From: an uncultured Winogradskyella sp.
GTDB taxonomy: Bacteria > Bacteroidota > Bacteroidia > Flavobacteriales > Flavobacteriaceae
Direction of reading: 5' to 3'
Length of the DNA stretch: 64,000 nucleotides
Assembly (NCBI RefSeq): GCF_947498345.1
Contig: NZ_CANMJY010000003.1
Coordinates: 1-64,000, forward strand
Each line of letters begins with the position of its first letter. The first letter of the stretch is position 1. The notes under the pieces are model-generated. The model was not told the DNA's origin. It did no database searches and was given only the letters and a program-made list of their open reading frames with translations. Below, piece by piece: positions 35,810 through 43,876 of the stretch. A program made the translations under genes and the position numbers.

Positions 35810-35841
35810 ATGCAATTAAAATATAATTGCATGCAAATTTA
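35810..35841 (-). promoter_or_regulatory. guaB leader palindrome and -7 element
   Basis: A perfect 9-bp inverted repeat, ATGCAATTA-AAATA-TAATTGCAT (35810-35832), lies one base upstream of the guaB ATG. A -7 element, CAAATTTA on the plus strand (TAAATTTG on minus), lies at 35834-35841. No good -33 TTG is seen. Transcription would begin inside the palindrome, so the site could act as an operator or as a 5' hairpin. Confidence 0.45.
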
Positions 35842-35932
35842 CACATTTTATTTCACTTAAACTCCTCGAACACTATTTAAGTGTAAATTCATTAAAACCA
35901 CAATATTGAATGACAAAAATGCCCTTTGGTTA

Positions 35933-38356
35933 TTAAAATGTTACCTCTAATGTTGTAAACCAGTTACGAGGTGCTGAAGGAATAATGCCTGGTCCTGGAT
36001 AACCTGTTGCCCTTCTGGTAAAATAGGCATTATCCAATACATTATTAACACCAGTTTCGAGTTTGAACATTTTGTAAGTATAAGATAATGATAAGTCTAA
36101 AATATCATATTCTGGTATTTCGCCTATAACACCGCTTAAATTAGAATCAACAGCATTAGTAGCATCAGTAAATTGTTGACCTAAATACGTATACTGAATA
36201 TTAGCCATTAGGTTTTTATAACCAAATCGCAGTCCTGTTTTTAAGTTTACATCTGGCACAAATTCAACATCATTACCTTGAATTCCTGATTGGTTAGAAT
36301 TGGTATATTCTGACTGAATAAAAGACGTATTGATAAAGTAATTAAGACTAAAATCTGAGTTCATCTTAAACAGCTTCTTTAAATTAAAATCAAATAAGGA
36401 TTCTACACCATACATTACTGCATCCCCTACATTTCCTCTTTCACTAACAACTCTTCCATCATCTAATCCTTTTTGAACAAACCCAATTCTTTCATTATAG
36501 AACAACGCAAAAGCACCCACATCATAAGATACCAAACGCTTGTAGTTACCTCTTAATCCTAAATCTATAGTAAACCCATCTTCATCTGTGATATTTGGAT
36601 TTATTGCAAATGCAGGATTTATAATATTTATATCAGAAAATGTTACAGAACGATAATTTTGTGAAATATTTCCATAAGCTTCAAGATTTGAGTTTGGCTT
36701 GTAACTTACTCCTAGCCCAAGCAATAGAAAATTACGTTCAAAATCACGATTGTCCTCAATAGTTTCTTGAAAAATAACATTACCTGCTGCATCTGTATTA
36801 ATGCGTTGATAAAAGCCTTCACTCTCTGTCTTAATATATTCAAATCTAAAACCAGGTGTCACTGAAAACTTATCGTTTAAATAAAAAATGTTTTCACCAA
36901 ATACAGCAACATTTAGGTTAGGGAAATTAAAATCGGACTGGTCTGAGTAAGTAGGAAATCGATCTGTCTGCAAATTAAAATTTGGCCCAACACCAGCAGA
37001 ACCTGGACCTTGTTGCTGATCATTATCTGCTTTATAAAATTTTGAACCAATTAAGAACGTTACATCTTTATCAAAGATTTTATACTTGCTTAAAAGTCGG
37101 GCTTCGAAACCAAAATTATTAAAATCACCTGTGATTAAGTCGCGCTCAATTTCTGGATCTGGTTGATCCACACGATTACTTCTGTATCCTAGCGCGTTTC
37201 TAGTTGCATTTAAACCAAAAAAGTTAAATGTAAAGTTTGTTTTTTCTGAAAACTGATGTGCTAACTTAAAGTTGTACAACAACCAATCAATTTCAAACCA
37301 ATTACGCGCTCTGTTGCTTTGATAAGGATCGTCATTAAACATATCATCAGTTAATCCACCTGCCTGTTGCGCTAAATAATTAAGGTAGGTTAGCTCACCA
37401 CTTAAAGAAGTCTTATCACTAAACTGATAACCAATGTGTGCATAAATATTCTTAGATTCAAACTCTGAATTTGGTCTAAAACCATCGCCTTTCTTATAAT
37501 TAAAAAACGTGTAGTAACTCCACTTGTCTTTTGTTCCACTTATACTTGTAAAGTTGGTATATAAGTCAAAACTCCCTAAGGTGTTTCTTGTAATAAGTTC
37601 AAATGGTTTATTAGGGTTAGGCTCTTTCATTACAAAATTGATGAGACCACCAAATTGCGTTCCATATTGTAAGGATGCCGCTCCTCTTACCACTTGTATT
37701 TCCTTTAAACCTTCTGCTGCTGGTGAGTAATAGCTTTCTGGATAGCCCAAAACATCAGCACTAATATCATAACCATTTTGCCTTGTGTTGAAATTAGCTG
37801 TACGGTTTGGATCTAAACCACGTCCACCAATATTTAATTGTAAGCCTGCATCGTCATTTTGGTAAATATTAAGTCCTGCTACCTGGCTGTATATTTGCCT
37901 TGCGTTATTGGTAGCTAAGTTTGCCATAGATTGCTCAACCAAAACCACTTCGGTTTTTTTACCTGCATAGATGGCAGTTTCTTCAACATCTTTAAGTCGG
38001 CTTAATTCAAAAACTCTGGTTTTTCTGGCAGTAATTTCTACAGCAGTTAATTCTTCACCTAGGGGTTCTAAAATCTGATTTACAACTATATCACTATCAA
38101 CAGTAATTTGTATTTCTTTAATTTGAAAATCATAAGAAAAGAACACCAAAGTTAATGTTGATTTGTCAATCGAAAATTCATAATAGCCTTCAACATTTGT
38201 AGTGGCTAATTGACCTGAAGCTTTATCATAAACCTCAACGTTGTTTAGAGGTTGACCAAATGTATTAGTGATTGTACCCGACACCTTTTGTTGTGCATTT
38301 ACTAATATACCAATGGCTACAAATATGAATAACAGACTATAATCCTTTAATCTCAT
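35933..38356 (-). CDS. FecA-like TonB-dependent outer-membrane receptor
   Basis: An 807-residue outer-membrane transporter. Signal peptide 1-21 ('ILVNAQ'), a CarboxypepD_reg-like domain (about 22-105), a plug (about 125-245) with 'LNIGGRGLDPNRTANFNTRQ' and 'EIQVVRGAASLQYGTQFGG', then a 22-strand-type barrel. It ends with a C-terminal Phe ('TTLEVTF'), and 'VNNVLDNAYFTRR' is the conserved late-barrel motif. The plug most resembles the ferric-dicitrate (FecA) class. Its start overlaps the 3' end of the carboxylase-like gene by 20 bases, so it is the last gene of the DUF4856-imelysin-HTTM-receptor operon. The ligand is inferred to be an iron or other metal chelate from the neighbours, not from the sequence. 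Confidence 0.9.
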   Translation of the reverse strand: MRLKDYSLLFIFVAIGILVNAQQKVSGTITNTFGQPLNNVEVYDKASGQLATTNVEGYYEFSIDKSTLTLVFFSYDFQIKEIQITVDSDIVVNQILEPLGEELTAVEITARKTRVFELSRLKDVEETAIYAGKKTEVVLVEQSMANLATNNARQIYSQVAGLNIYQNDDAGLQLNIGGRGLDPNRTANFNTRQNGYDISADVLGYPESYYSPAAEGLKEIQVVRGAASLQYGTQFGGLINFVMKEPNPNKPFELITRNTLGSFDLYTNFTSISGTKDKWSYYTFFNYKKGDGFRPNSEFESKNIYAHIGYQFSDKTSLSGELTYLNYLAQQAGGLTDDMFNDDPYQSNRARNWFEIDWLLYNFKLAHQFSEKTNFTFNFFGLNATRNALGYRSNRVDQPDPEIERDLITGDFNNFGFEARLLSKYKIFDKDVTFLIGSKFYKADNDQQQGPGSAGVGPNFNLQTDRFPTYSDQSDFNFPNLNVAVFGENIFYLNDKFSVTPGFRFEYIKTESEGFYQRINTDAAGNVIFQETIEDNRDFERNFLLLGLGVSYKPNSNLEAYGNISQNYRSVTFSDINIINPAFAINPNITDEDGFTIDLGLRGNYKRLVSYDVGAFALFYNERIGFVQKGLDDGRVVSERGNVGDAVMYGVESLFDFNLKKLFKMNSDFSLNYFINTSFIQSEYTNSNQSGIQGNDVEFVPDVNLKTGLRFGYKNLMANIQYTYLGQQFTDATNAVDSNLSGVIGEIPEYDILDLSLSYTYKMFKLETGVNNVLDNAYFTRRATGYPGPGIIPSAPRNWFTTLEVTF

Positions 38357-39701
38357 CTTTAAATGGTAAAATCCAATCTTTGGGTTTTAATGATTCATTT
38401 TGTTTTAATAAATCGACTTTGGGGTCGATGTAACGTTGACTTCGTCTTCCGTTTAGAGCAACATAACTATCCACGTAGATTTCTATATTTTCGTGGCCTT
38501 GAGACTCAAAATGCCTTCCTAAGAAATGTGCATACTCCAATATAAAATCGGGTTGTGTACTCATTTCCTTTTCTTGAAAAGGTGTTAAAAAATCTGAGTT
38601 ATTTACCAAAAATGATGCTTTTGTTTCTGAATTCACTACTTTAAATTCGGTATAACCCGTTTTTTCAATCAGCATAACACGCCACGAAAAACGATAGCCT
38701 TCTTCTGTCCAAAACAACTCCCCAGGATATAATAGATAACGAAACGGCAAAAGTAATTGAACACTAAAAAATATAGCCAATAAAGGAACAACTAAATTTT
38801 GTTTTCTGGATTGATAAATTTGAGCACTAAGCTTTTCTCTAGTAGCGTTGAACCTTTTAAGCAACCTTCTTAATACATTAAGAATACGCTCATGAATATG
38901 CGCATCGAAAAATATCAAAGCAGATACAATCATGATATACGGAAACATCCCTATTGGAAACAATACTCTTGTGAATACATGAAAGAAAATGACCAAAGCA
39001 AAAGCAAACCAACGTGTTTTTCGATACAATAACAAAAAAGGAATGCACAAATCATAAAACATCCCAGACCAACTCATTGCAACATGAAACCAATGCTGCT
39101 GCATTAAAGTTTCTCCTATTAGAGGCAAATCGTATTTGGATGGTAGCCATATTTTTAATGGCATAGCTCTAAACAACCAATCAGAATTTATTTTTGCTAA
39201 ACCTGCATAGACATAGACGGTTCCTAATAATAATTTCACACTATCAATAGTCCATTTAGGAATCTCCTTATATTGTTTTTTACTGATGAAATTATCAACA
39301 GAATAATATGCATTTGCAGGTAAAAAGCACATTAAAAAACTTAAAAGACTTATAAAATAGTAGTGATTGAGGTATGTAGTTTTATCTAATAGTTCAATAT
39401 ACGTAAAGCTAAGAAAAAACGTAATTATAGCAATACGATACTTAAATCCCAAAGCCACAAAAAGTGCTGCTAAACCACAAATGAAGAAAATAAGATAGGT
39501 GAAATTTCCTACTGGTTTTATCCATTCTAATCCATAGTAACTAAAATGGAATTTAGGGTTTAGATATAATTTTTCAATCCATCCATACGACCAAAACCTA
39601 ATAATACTTAGTAACATCATTACACCAAAACCAATTCTAAACACAGCTAAGGGTGCTGCTGAAGTTTTAGTACTTAAATATGTGCTTAGTGTACCTGGCA
39701 T
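38337..39701 (-). CDS. HTTM protein: vitamin K-dependent gamma-glutamyl carboxylase homolog
   Basis: A 454-residue integral membrane protein with several transmembrane helices and a C-terminal soluble domain. It follows human GGCX closely: 'PLAVFRIGFG', 'LLDKTTYLNHYYF', 'YVYAGLAKINSDW', 'FPIGMFPYIM' and 'RSQRYIDPKVD' all have counterparts, in order, in my memory of GGCX. His113 and Lys170 line up with human His160 and Lys218; Lys218 is the reported active-site base. The known enzyme uses reduced vitamin K, O2 and CO2 to convert Glu to gamma-carboxyglutamate. Bacteroidota make menaquinone, so a cofactor is available. I take the ATG at 39701; the longer frame starts at a TTG inside a terminator-like hairpin. 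It lies between imelysin and a TonB receptor. Confidence 0.88.
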   Translation of the reverse strand: MPGTLSTYLSTKTSAAPLAVFRIGFGVMMLLSIIRFWSYGWIEKLYLNPKFHFSYYGLEWIKPVGNFTYLIFFICGLAALFVALGFKYRIAIITFFLSFTYIELLDKTTYLNHYYFISLLSFLMCFLPANAYYSVDNFISKKQYKEIPKWTIDSVKLLLGTVYVYAGLAKINSDWLFRAMPLKIWLPSKYDLPLIGETLMQQHWFHVAMSWSGMFYDLCIPFLLLYRKTRWFAFALVIFFHVFTRVLFPIGMFPYIMIVSALIFFDAHIHERILNVLRRLLKRFNATREKLSAQIYQSRKQNLVVPLLAIFFSVQLLLPFRYLLYPGELFWTEEGYRFSWRVMLIEKTGYTEFKVVNSETKASFLVNNSDFLTPFQEKEMSTQPDFILEYAHFLGRHFESQGHENIEIYVDSYVALNGRRSQRYIDPKVDLLKQNESLKPKDWILPFKDEIKGL

Positions 39702-39703
39702 AA

Positions 39704-39734
39704 ATAAAAAAAGGATTCTCAATTAAGAGAACCC
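39704..39734 (-). terminator. Terminator-like hairpin between imelysin and the carboxylase-like gene
   Basis: Read on the minus strand: GGGTTCTC, loop TTAATT, GAGAATCC (one G-U pair), then seven T residues. It has the form of a rho-independent terminator inside what the layout suggests is one operon, so it may let only part of the transcripts reach the membrane genes. Confidence 0.6.
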
Positions 39735-39755
39735 TTAGTATCATATTATAATGGG

Positions 39756-40880
39756 TTAATCCCCATCGTTATCCTGAAAATCAATTTGAACATCAAAAAT
39801 TGATGCCATATCTACTTTTAGTAATACAACTGCAGCTTGCAAGGCATCATAAGCTTGTGTCATTTGCGTATTATCATCTATGACTTGCTGGCTAAAACTA
39901 TTATTTAGTGATTGTATTTGCTGTCGCGCTACTTGAAACTGTGCATTAATATCATTTTTTAGTTGGGAACTATCCAAATAATCTAAATAAGATGCTAAGC
40001 TCTCTACAGATGTAGATGAATTATCAAATGATTGTCCATTAAAAAACTTCTGTACGGCATCTAAACCTAGCAATGCTAATTCTTTAGATACATCATTTTT
40101 ATAGTAAGCTTCAACTTTATCCGGAAATGTTTGTCCTGCTGAAAAATTACCTGCTGGTGTACCAATCTTATTTGCTCTTAAAGCTCTTTCGTAATAGTTT
40201 ATATAATCATTTACAATTTTACTGAAAGCACCTGTTGCACTAGATGATGTATTGGCTACAAATTCATCTCTAAATGTGTCTTGCCAATTATTAAGAATAA
40301 CAGTAGATCTATTATTAATCTGTGATTGCACATTAGTCAAATAATCTACATAACCTTCAAAATTTACATTGGTCGTAAATTTATCTAAAGGTGTGGTATC
40401 TGAATCTGCTATACCATGAATTAAAAAGTCTAATGCAGGAAAACCTTGAGCCGCAAAATAAGCATCAGCATTTAAGTCATAATCTGTTCCAGATGCTGCA
40501 CTTTCTATCAAAGATGTTGATACCGGATAGACATTAAAATATACTCTAAAACCATTTAGATTGCCTGTAAATGTTTCGGCAATTCCTATATTATATATGG
40601 CTACATATTGCCACGATCTGTATGCTTCTAACCAAGCTCCACTTAACAAATCCAAATTACTTTGGTTTATATCATTAATAAAATTAGCTCTGGCCACATC
40701 TAAATCAGATACTTTGGATTGAAAATCTGACAATGCTGGTACAATAATATTATCCGCATAATTGCTCAATAGTGCAGTTCTGTCAAAATTATCTGTATTA
40801 CCACCATTACTATCATCAGAAGATGAACATGCAACAATAATGCTAACAACACACAAAAGGGAAATAATTTTTTTTATCAT
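39756..40880 (-). CDS. Imelysin-family (iron-regulated, M75-like) lipoprotein
   Basis: A 374-residue lipoprotein with lipobox 'IIVAC' and an acidic 'SSSDDSNGGNTDN' tether. The helical imelysin core follows ('LLSNYADNIIVPALSDFQ', 'LSGAWLEAYRSWQYVAIYN'). The position of the family GxHxxE motif reads 'GFPALD' at about 146-151, so the His and Glu are replaced, as in some iron-regulated (IrpA-like) members. Peptidase activity is therefore doubtful; a metal- or ligand-binding role is more likely. I take the ATG at 40880, 24 bases below a predicted transcript start; an ATG at 40898 is also possible. The upstream gap holds a perfect 12-bp palindrome. Second gene of the operon. Confidence 0.85.
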   Translation of the reverse strand: MIKKIISLLCVVSIIVACSSSDDSNGGNTDNFDRTALLSNYADNIIVPALSDFQSKVSDLDVARANFINDINQSNLDLLSGAWLEAYRSWQYVAIYNIGIAETFTGNLNGFRVYFNVYPVSTSLIESAASGTDYDLNADAYFAAQGFPALDFLIHGIADSDTTPLDKFTTNVNFEGYVDYLTNVQSQINNRSTVILNNWQDTFRDEFVANTSSSATGAFSKIVNDYINYYERALRANKIGTPAGNFSAGQTFPDKVEAYYKNDVSKELALLGLDAVQKFFNGQSFDNSSTSVESLASYLDYLDSSQLKNDINAQFQVARQQIQSLNNSFSQQVIDDNTQMTQAYDALQAAVVLLKVDMASIFDVQIDFQDNDGD

Positions 40881-40909
40881 AGCAATCACTTTTTTCATTT
40901 TTTGGTTTG

Positions 40910-40954
40910 CAAAAATACTAAATAAGCAAATGCAACATAGCAATGTTGCATTTG
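40910..40954 (-). promoter_or_regulatory. Long palindrome with a candidate imelysin promoter
   Basis: CAAATGCAACAT-AGCA-ATGTTGCATTTG (40927-40954) is a perfect 12-bp inverted repeat, 10 bases downstream of the DUF4856 stop. On the minus strand it is followed by TATTTTTG at 40917-40910, with a TTG 23 bases before it that lies inside the palindrome. It could be an operator over an internal promoter, or a stem at the end of the DUF4856 message. It has no direct T-run, so it is not a standard terminator. Confidence 0.55.
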
Positions 40955-40964
40955 TTTTTGCTGA

Positions 40965-42158
40965 TTAGTTACTTGGTGCAGCTTGAGCAACTGTAAAGTT
41001 AAAACGTGCGGCAATCTCATCAGACATGGTATCTAAAGTGGTCGATGTAATATCCCAAAAACCATTACCCTCCAATAATTCTGCTATATAAGCATCTATT
41101 TCTGTTTTAGTAAAATATGGTTCATCAGTTCCTGGTTGTCTTGTAAATTGTAGGCTATATATAAATCCAAACCCTTCAGACAGATCATGGAATGCAGAAG
41201 CATTATCAGTACCTAATGTTAACTTACCAGCCTGTAGATAATAAACAGATCTAATACCAATAATTTCAGATATTTTTTCTCTAATGATAGCTGCTTGTTG
41301 GTCTCTTACTGTATAATTTTTTGCTACAATAGCTGCTCTACCTAACTTAAAGGCATCGTAAATAGCATCAGCAATGCCTGCAAAATCTTCATCGTTTTCT
41401 ACTCTTGATAAATATTTATTTAAAAAGCTATCCTGGTTAAGCATTGGTGCCAAAGCATCATCTGTACCATATAAATAACCAAAGGCTTCGTCCCACTTAT
41501 GCTCCATAGTGGTATAATTTTTTCCTTCGGCTAAAATTTCAGCATCATTATCTGCTCTATTAGTACCCGCATCTAACACCGATGTACTTAAATAATTATT
41601 AAGTATTTGATCGACCATTAAAGCGCCAATTAAGCCTTTATTAATAGCCTGATTGTACTCCAAACCTTTAGAATTGATGTAGCGATAGGTACCGCCATTC
41701 TCTTGTAGTCGTCCAGCATTACCCGCTGTTGCCGTTGTTTCCCAGCTAGGAAAAACTTCAGTTACCTGATTGGCTATCCAACTATCAAAATCTGCTTTTA
41801 TTGCATTAGCGACAGTAGTATTAGCAGAAAAATAATCGCTAGAAGCCGCGGTTTTACTTCTTATATTTTTAGTCGATTCGTTTAAGACTGTAGTTGAAAA
41901 ATAATTTCCAGTGTTGGTAAACATTCCATCTAATTCGGCTTCAGTTTTAGAGTTATCTTTTATAGCCGTTACAAACTCTTCGCCCATATCAATACGTGTG
42001 GTTTGTCCATTATAATCTACTGTTGTAATTCCATTTCTTTGAAACTGAAATGTAGCTGGTGCTTGTACTTGATTACCATCAGAACCATTATCATCATCGC
42101 TAGAACATGATGTAAATAAAGCTCCCAATACTAGAAAACTTAGTGCAATTCTATTCAT
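40965..42158 (-). CDS. DUF4856 domain lipoprotein
   Basis: A 397-residue lipoprotein with lipobox 'ALFTSC' and an acidic tether 'SSDDDNGSDGNQ'. The DUF4856 domain covers nearly all the rest and looks mainly helical, with 'YINSKGLEYNQAINKGLIGA', 'TTMEHKWDEAFGYLYG' and 'FHDLSEGFGFIYSL' as the recognisable segments. DUF4856 is often found next to imelysin genes in Bacteroidota; its function is unknown. The His and Glu in 'MEHKWDE' could bind a metal, which is inference. It is the first gene of the operon, behind a good promoter, and is followed by the palindrome at 40927. Confidence 0.87.
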   Translation of the reverse strand: MNRIALSFLVLGALFTSCSSDDDNGSDGNQVQAPATFQFQRNGITTVDYNGQTTRIDMGEEFVTAIKDNSKTEAELDGMFTNTGNYFSTTVLNESTKNIRSKTAASSDYFSANTTVANAIKADFDSWIANQVTEVFPSWETTATAGNAGRLQENGGTYRYINSKGLEYNQAINKGLIGALMVDQILNNYLSTSVLDAGTNRADNDAEILAEGKNYTTMEHKWDEAFGYLYGTDDALAPMLNQDSFLNKYLSRVENDEDFAGIADAIYDAFKLGRAAIVAKNYTVRDQQAAIIREKISEIIGIRSVYYLQAGKLTLGTDNASAFHDLSEGFGFIYSLQFTRQPGTDEPYFTKTEIDAYIAELLEGNGFWDITSTTLDTMSDEIAARFNFTVAQAAPSN

Positions 42159-42207
42159 TTTTGATTGTTTTATTATTCTTATTAAGACTTGTTATAAATA
42201 ACTTATG

Positions 42208-42237
42208 CAAAAATAATACTACAAAGGAATTACACAA
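42208..42237 (-). promoter_or_regulatory. Promoter of the DUF4856-imelysin-HTTM-receptor operon
   Basis: Read on the minus strand: TTG at 42237-42235, a 19-base spacer, then TATTTTTG at 42215-42208. It matches the Bacteroidota consensus and leaves a leader of about 40-45 bases before the DUF4856 ATG. Confidence 0.65.
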
Positions 42238-42275
42238 ATTTTATTTAGATTAATTTTAAATAAATTTAAAAGTAA

Positions 42276-42286
42276 TTGATTATCAA
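42276..42286. promoter_or_regulatory. Dyad TTGATTATCAA upstream of the DUF4856 promoter
   Basis: A perfect 5-1-5 inverted repeat, centred about 45 bases upstream of the -33 element. Its core is similar to the GATAATnATTATC half-sites of Fur boxes, but shorter. It could be an activator site. The similarity is weak on its own. Confidence 0.3.
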
Positions 42287-42340
42287 TAAATTACAAGTTT
42301 TTCAAAATATAAAAAGTTAAATAGGAATGAAATATTGCTT

Positions 42341-43210
42341 CTAATGGTATTTAGTAAAGACTTTAGTAGCCTCATTATAAGCACTTTCAAAGCTCATAGC
42401 ATTTAAGTCGTGGGCTTTTTTTTGTGTAAAGTACGACAACATCTTTTCAGTTGGCATATTACCAGTTAACTCGTCTTTGGCCATAGGACAGCCACCAAAC
42501 CCTTGTATAGCACCATCAAAACGTCTGCAACCTGCTTTATAGGCTGCGTCGATTTTTTCAAACCATGTTGTTGGTGTGGTATGTAAATGTGCTCCAAACT
42601 CTATATCTGGATATTTTGGTATGAGATTAGAAAAGAGATATTCTATATTTTCTGGATTAGAGCTTCCAATCGTATCACTCAAAGATAAAATCTTTACACC
42701 CATTTTAGCCAAACGCTCTGTCCACTCTCCTACAATATCTACATTCCAGGGATCACCATATGGATTTCCGAAGCCCATAGATATATACACTACGACTTCT
42801 TTATTGGCTTTATTAGCTATATTAAGAATCTCAGAGAGGGTTACAACAGATTGTGAAATGGTTTTGTGAGTATTACGCATTTGAAAGTTTTCTGATATCG
42901 AAAACGGAAAACCTAAATAGTCTATTTCTTTATGTAGAGATGCATCATTAGCTCCTCGTACATTAGCTATAATTGCTAATAGTTTGCTTTTGGTTTTACT
43001 CAAATCTAATTGTGCTAAAACCGCTGCTGTATCCACCATTTGTGGTATTGCTTTAGGTGATACAAAGCTTCCAAAGTCTATCGTATCAAAGCCAACCCTA
43101 AGTAAAGATTGAATATACTGTACCTTTTTTTCGGTGGGAATAAATGCCTTGATACCTTGCATGGCATCTCGTGGACATTCGATAAGTTTTACAGCTCTAT
43201 TCATTGGCAT
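42341..43210 (-). CDS. mvaB: Hydroxymethylglutaryl-CoA lyase
   Basis: Cleaves HMG-CoA to acetyl-CoA and acetoacetate, the last step of leucine degradation. TIM-barrel enzyme with the catalytic Arg in 'ECPRDAMQ', the metal-binding 'GAHLHTTP' (HxH), 'LSDTIGSSNP' and the Cys-containing lid loop 'GGCPMAKDELTGN'. The 289-residue length is standard. It lies 22 bases downstream of the LysE-type gene and probably shares its transcript. A leucine-type dehydrogenase is encoded about 14 kb away. Confidence 0.94.
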   Translation of the reverse strand: MPMNRAVKLIECPRDAMQGIKAFIPTEKKVQYIQSLLRVGFDTIDFGSFVSPKAIPQMVDTAAVLAQLDLSKTKSKLLAIIANVRGANDASLHKEIDYLGFPFSISENFQMRNTHKTISQSVVTLSEILNIANKANKEVVVYISMGFGNPYGDPWNVDIVGEWTERLAKMGVKILSLSDTIGSSNPENIEYLFSNLIPKYPDIEFGAHLHTTPTTWFEKIDAAYKAGCRRFDGAIQGFGGCPMAKDELTGNMPTEKMLSYFTQKKAHDLNAMSFESAYNEATKVFTKYH

Positions 43211-43232
43211 AAATATACATCATTTTAAAACT

Positions 43233-43850
43233 TTATAATAAGATGAAAATAGCAATACCAACGAACACCACAACCTGTAACCATTTTAAAACGACACCAG
43301 AATTCTTATGATTTAGAGTATAGGTTTTTATCTGACCAGCTAATAGCGCTATAGCAGAAAAAATAACGAAAGACACCAACATAAACACAGCTCCTAAAAT
43401 GTAAAATTGTGTCACTGTACTCATTGTTTGACTGAACAAGAATCCAGGGAAAAATGCTAGAAAAAAGATGGTCACTTTGGGGTTTAATACATTCATAAAA
43501 AAACCTTGAACAAAGAGCCCTTTTAAGCTTTTTTTTGGTGTGGTTTCAGCATCTAAATTCAGTTGAGCATCGGATTTATAAACCTTGTATGCCAAGTATA
43601 AAAGGTATAATGCACCTAATATCTTAATCCCAAAAAAAATATTCTCATTGGCCTTTATTATAGCAGAAACACCAAAAGCTAATAATGTTGTATGCACTAT
43701 GCAACCTGTTATTAAACCACATACTGTAGCTAACCCGTAAGATTTCCCATTGGTAATGCTTTGTACTAAAACATAAATATTATCTGGTCCAGGGGAAATA
43801 GCCAAAGCAGATGTTGCTAATGCAAATGATATGAGGATTTCAGTATTCAA
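43233..43850 (-). CDS. LysE/RhtB-family amino-acid exporter
   Basis: A 205-residue inner-membrane protein with about six helices. The LysE hallmark 'ALAISPGPDNIYVL' lies in the first helix, and 'FVQGFFMNVLNPKVTIFFLA' in the middle helix carries the conserved Asn-Pro-Lys. The family exports amino acids or homoserine lactones; the substrate is not deducible. It sits between pyrD (26 bases upstream) and mvaB. Confidence 0.9.
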   Translation of the reverse strand: MNTEILISFALATSALAISPGPDNIYVLVQSITNGKSYGLATVCGLITGCIVHTTLLAFGVSAIIKANENIFFGIKILGALYLLYLAYKVYKSDAQLNLDAETTPKKSLKGLFVQGFFMNVLNPKVTIFFLAFFPGFLFSQTMSTVTQFYILGAVFMLVSFVIFSAIALLAGQIKTYTLNHKNSGVVLKWLQVVVFVGIAIFILL

Positions 43851-43876
43851 ACAAAAATAGATTGAGAAAAAACAAA

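Noticed and set aside
39702..39722. TTG start for the carboxylase-like gene at 39722
   Set aside because: It lies inside a terminator-type hairpin; the ATG at 39701 gives a normal N-terminus.
42276..42286. A confident Fur box upstream of the DUF4856 operon
   Set aside because: The dyad is only 5-1-5 and lies about 45 bases upstream of the -33 element; it is listed only as a weak candidate.
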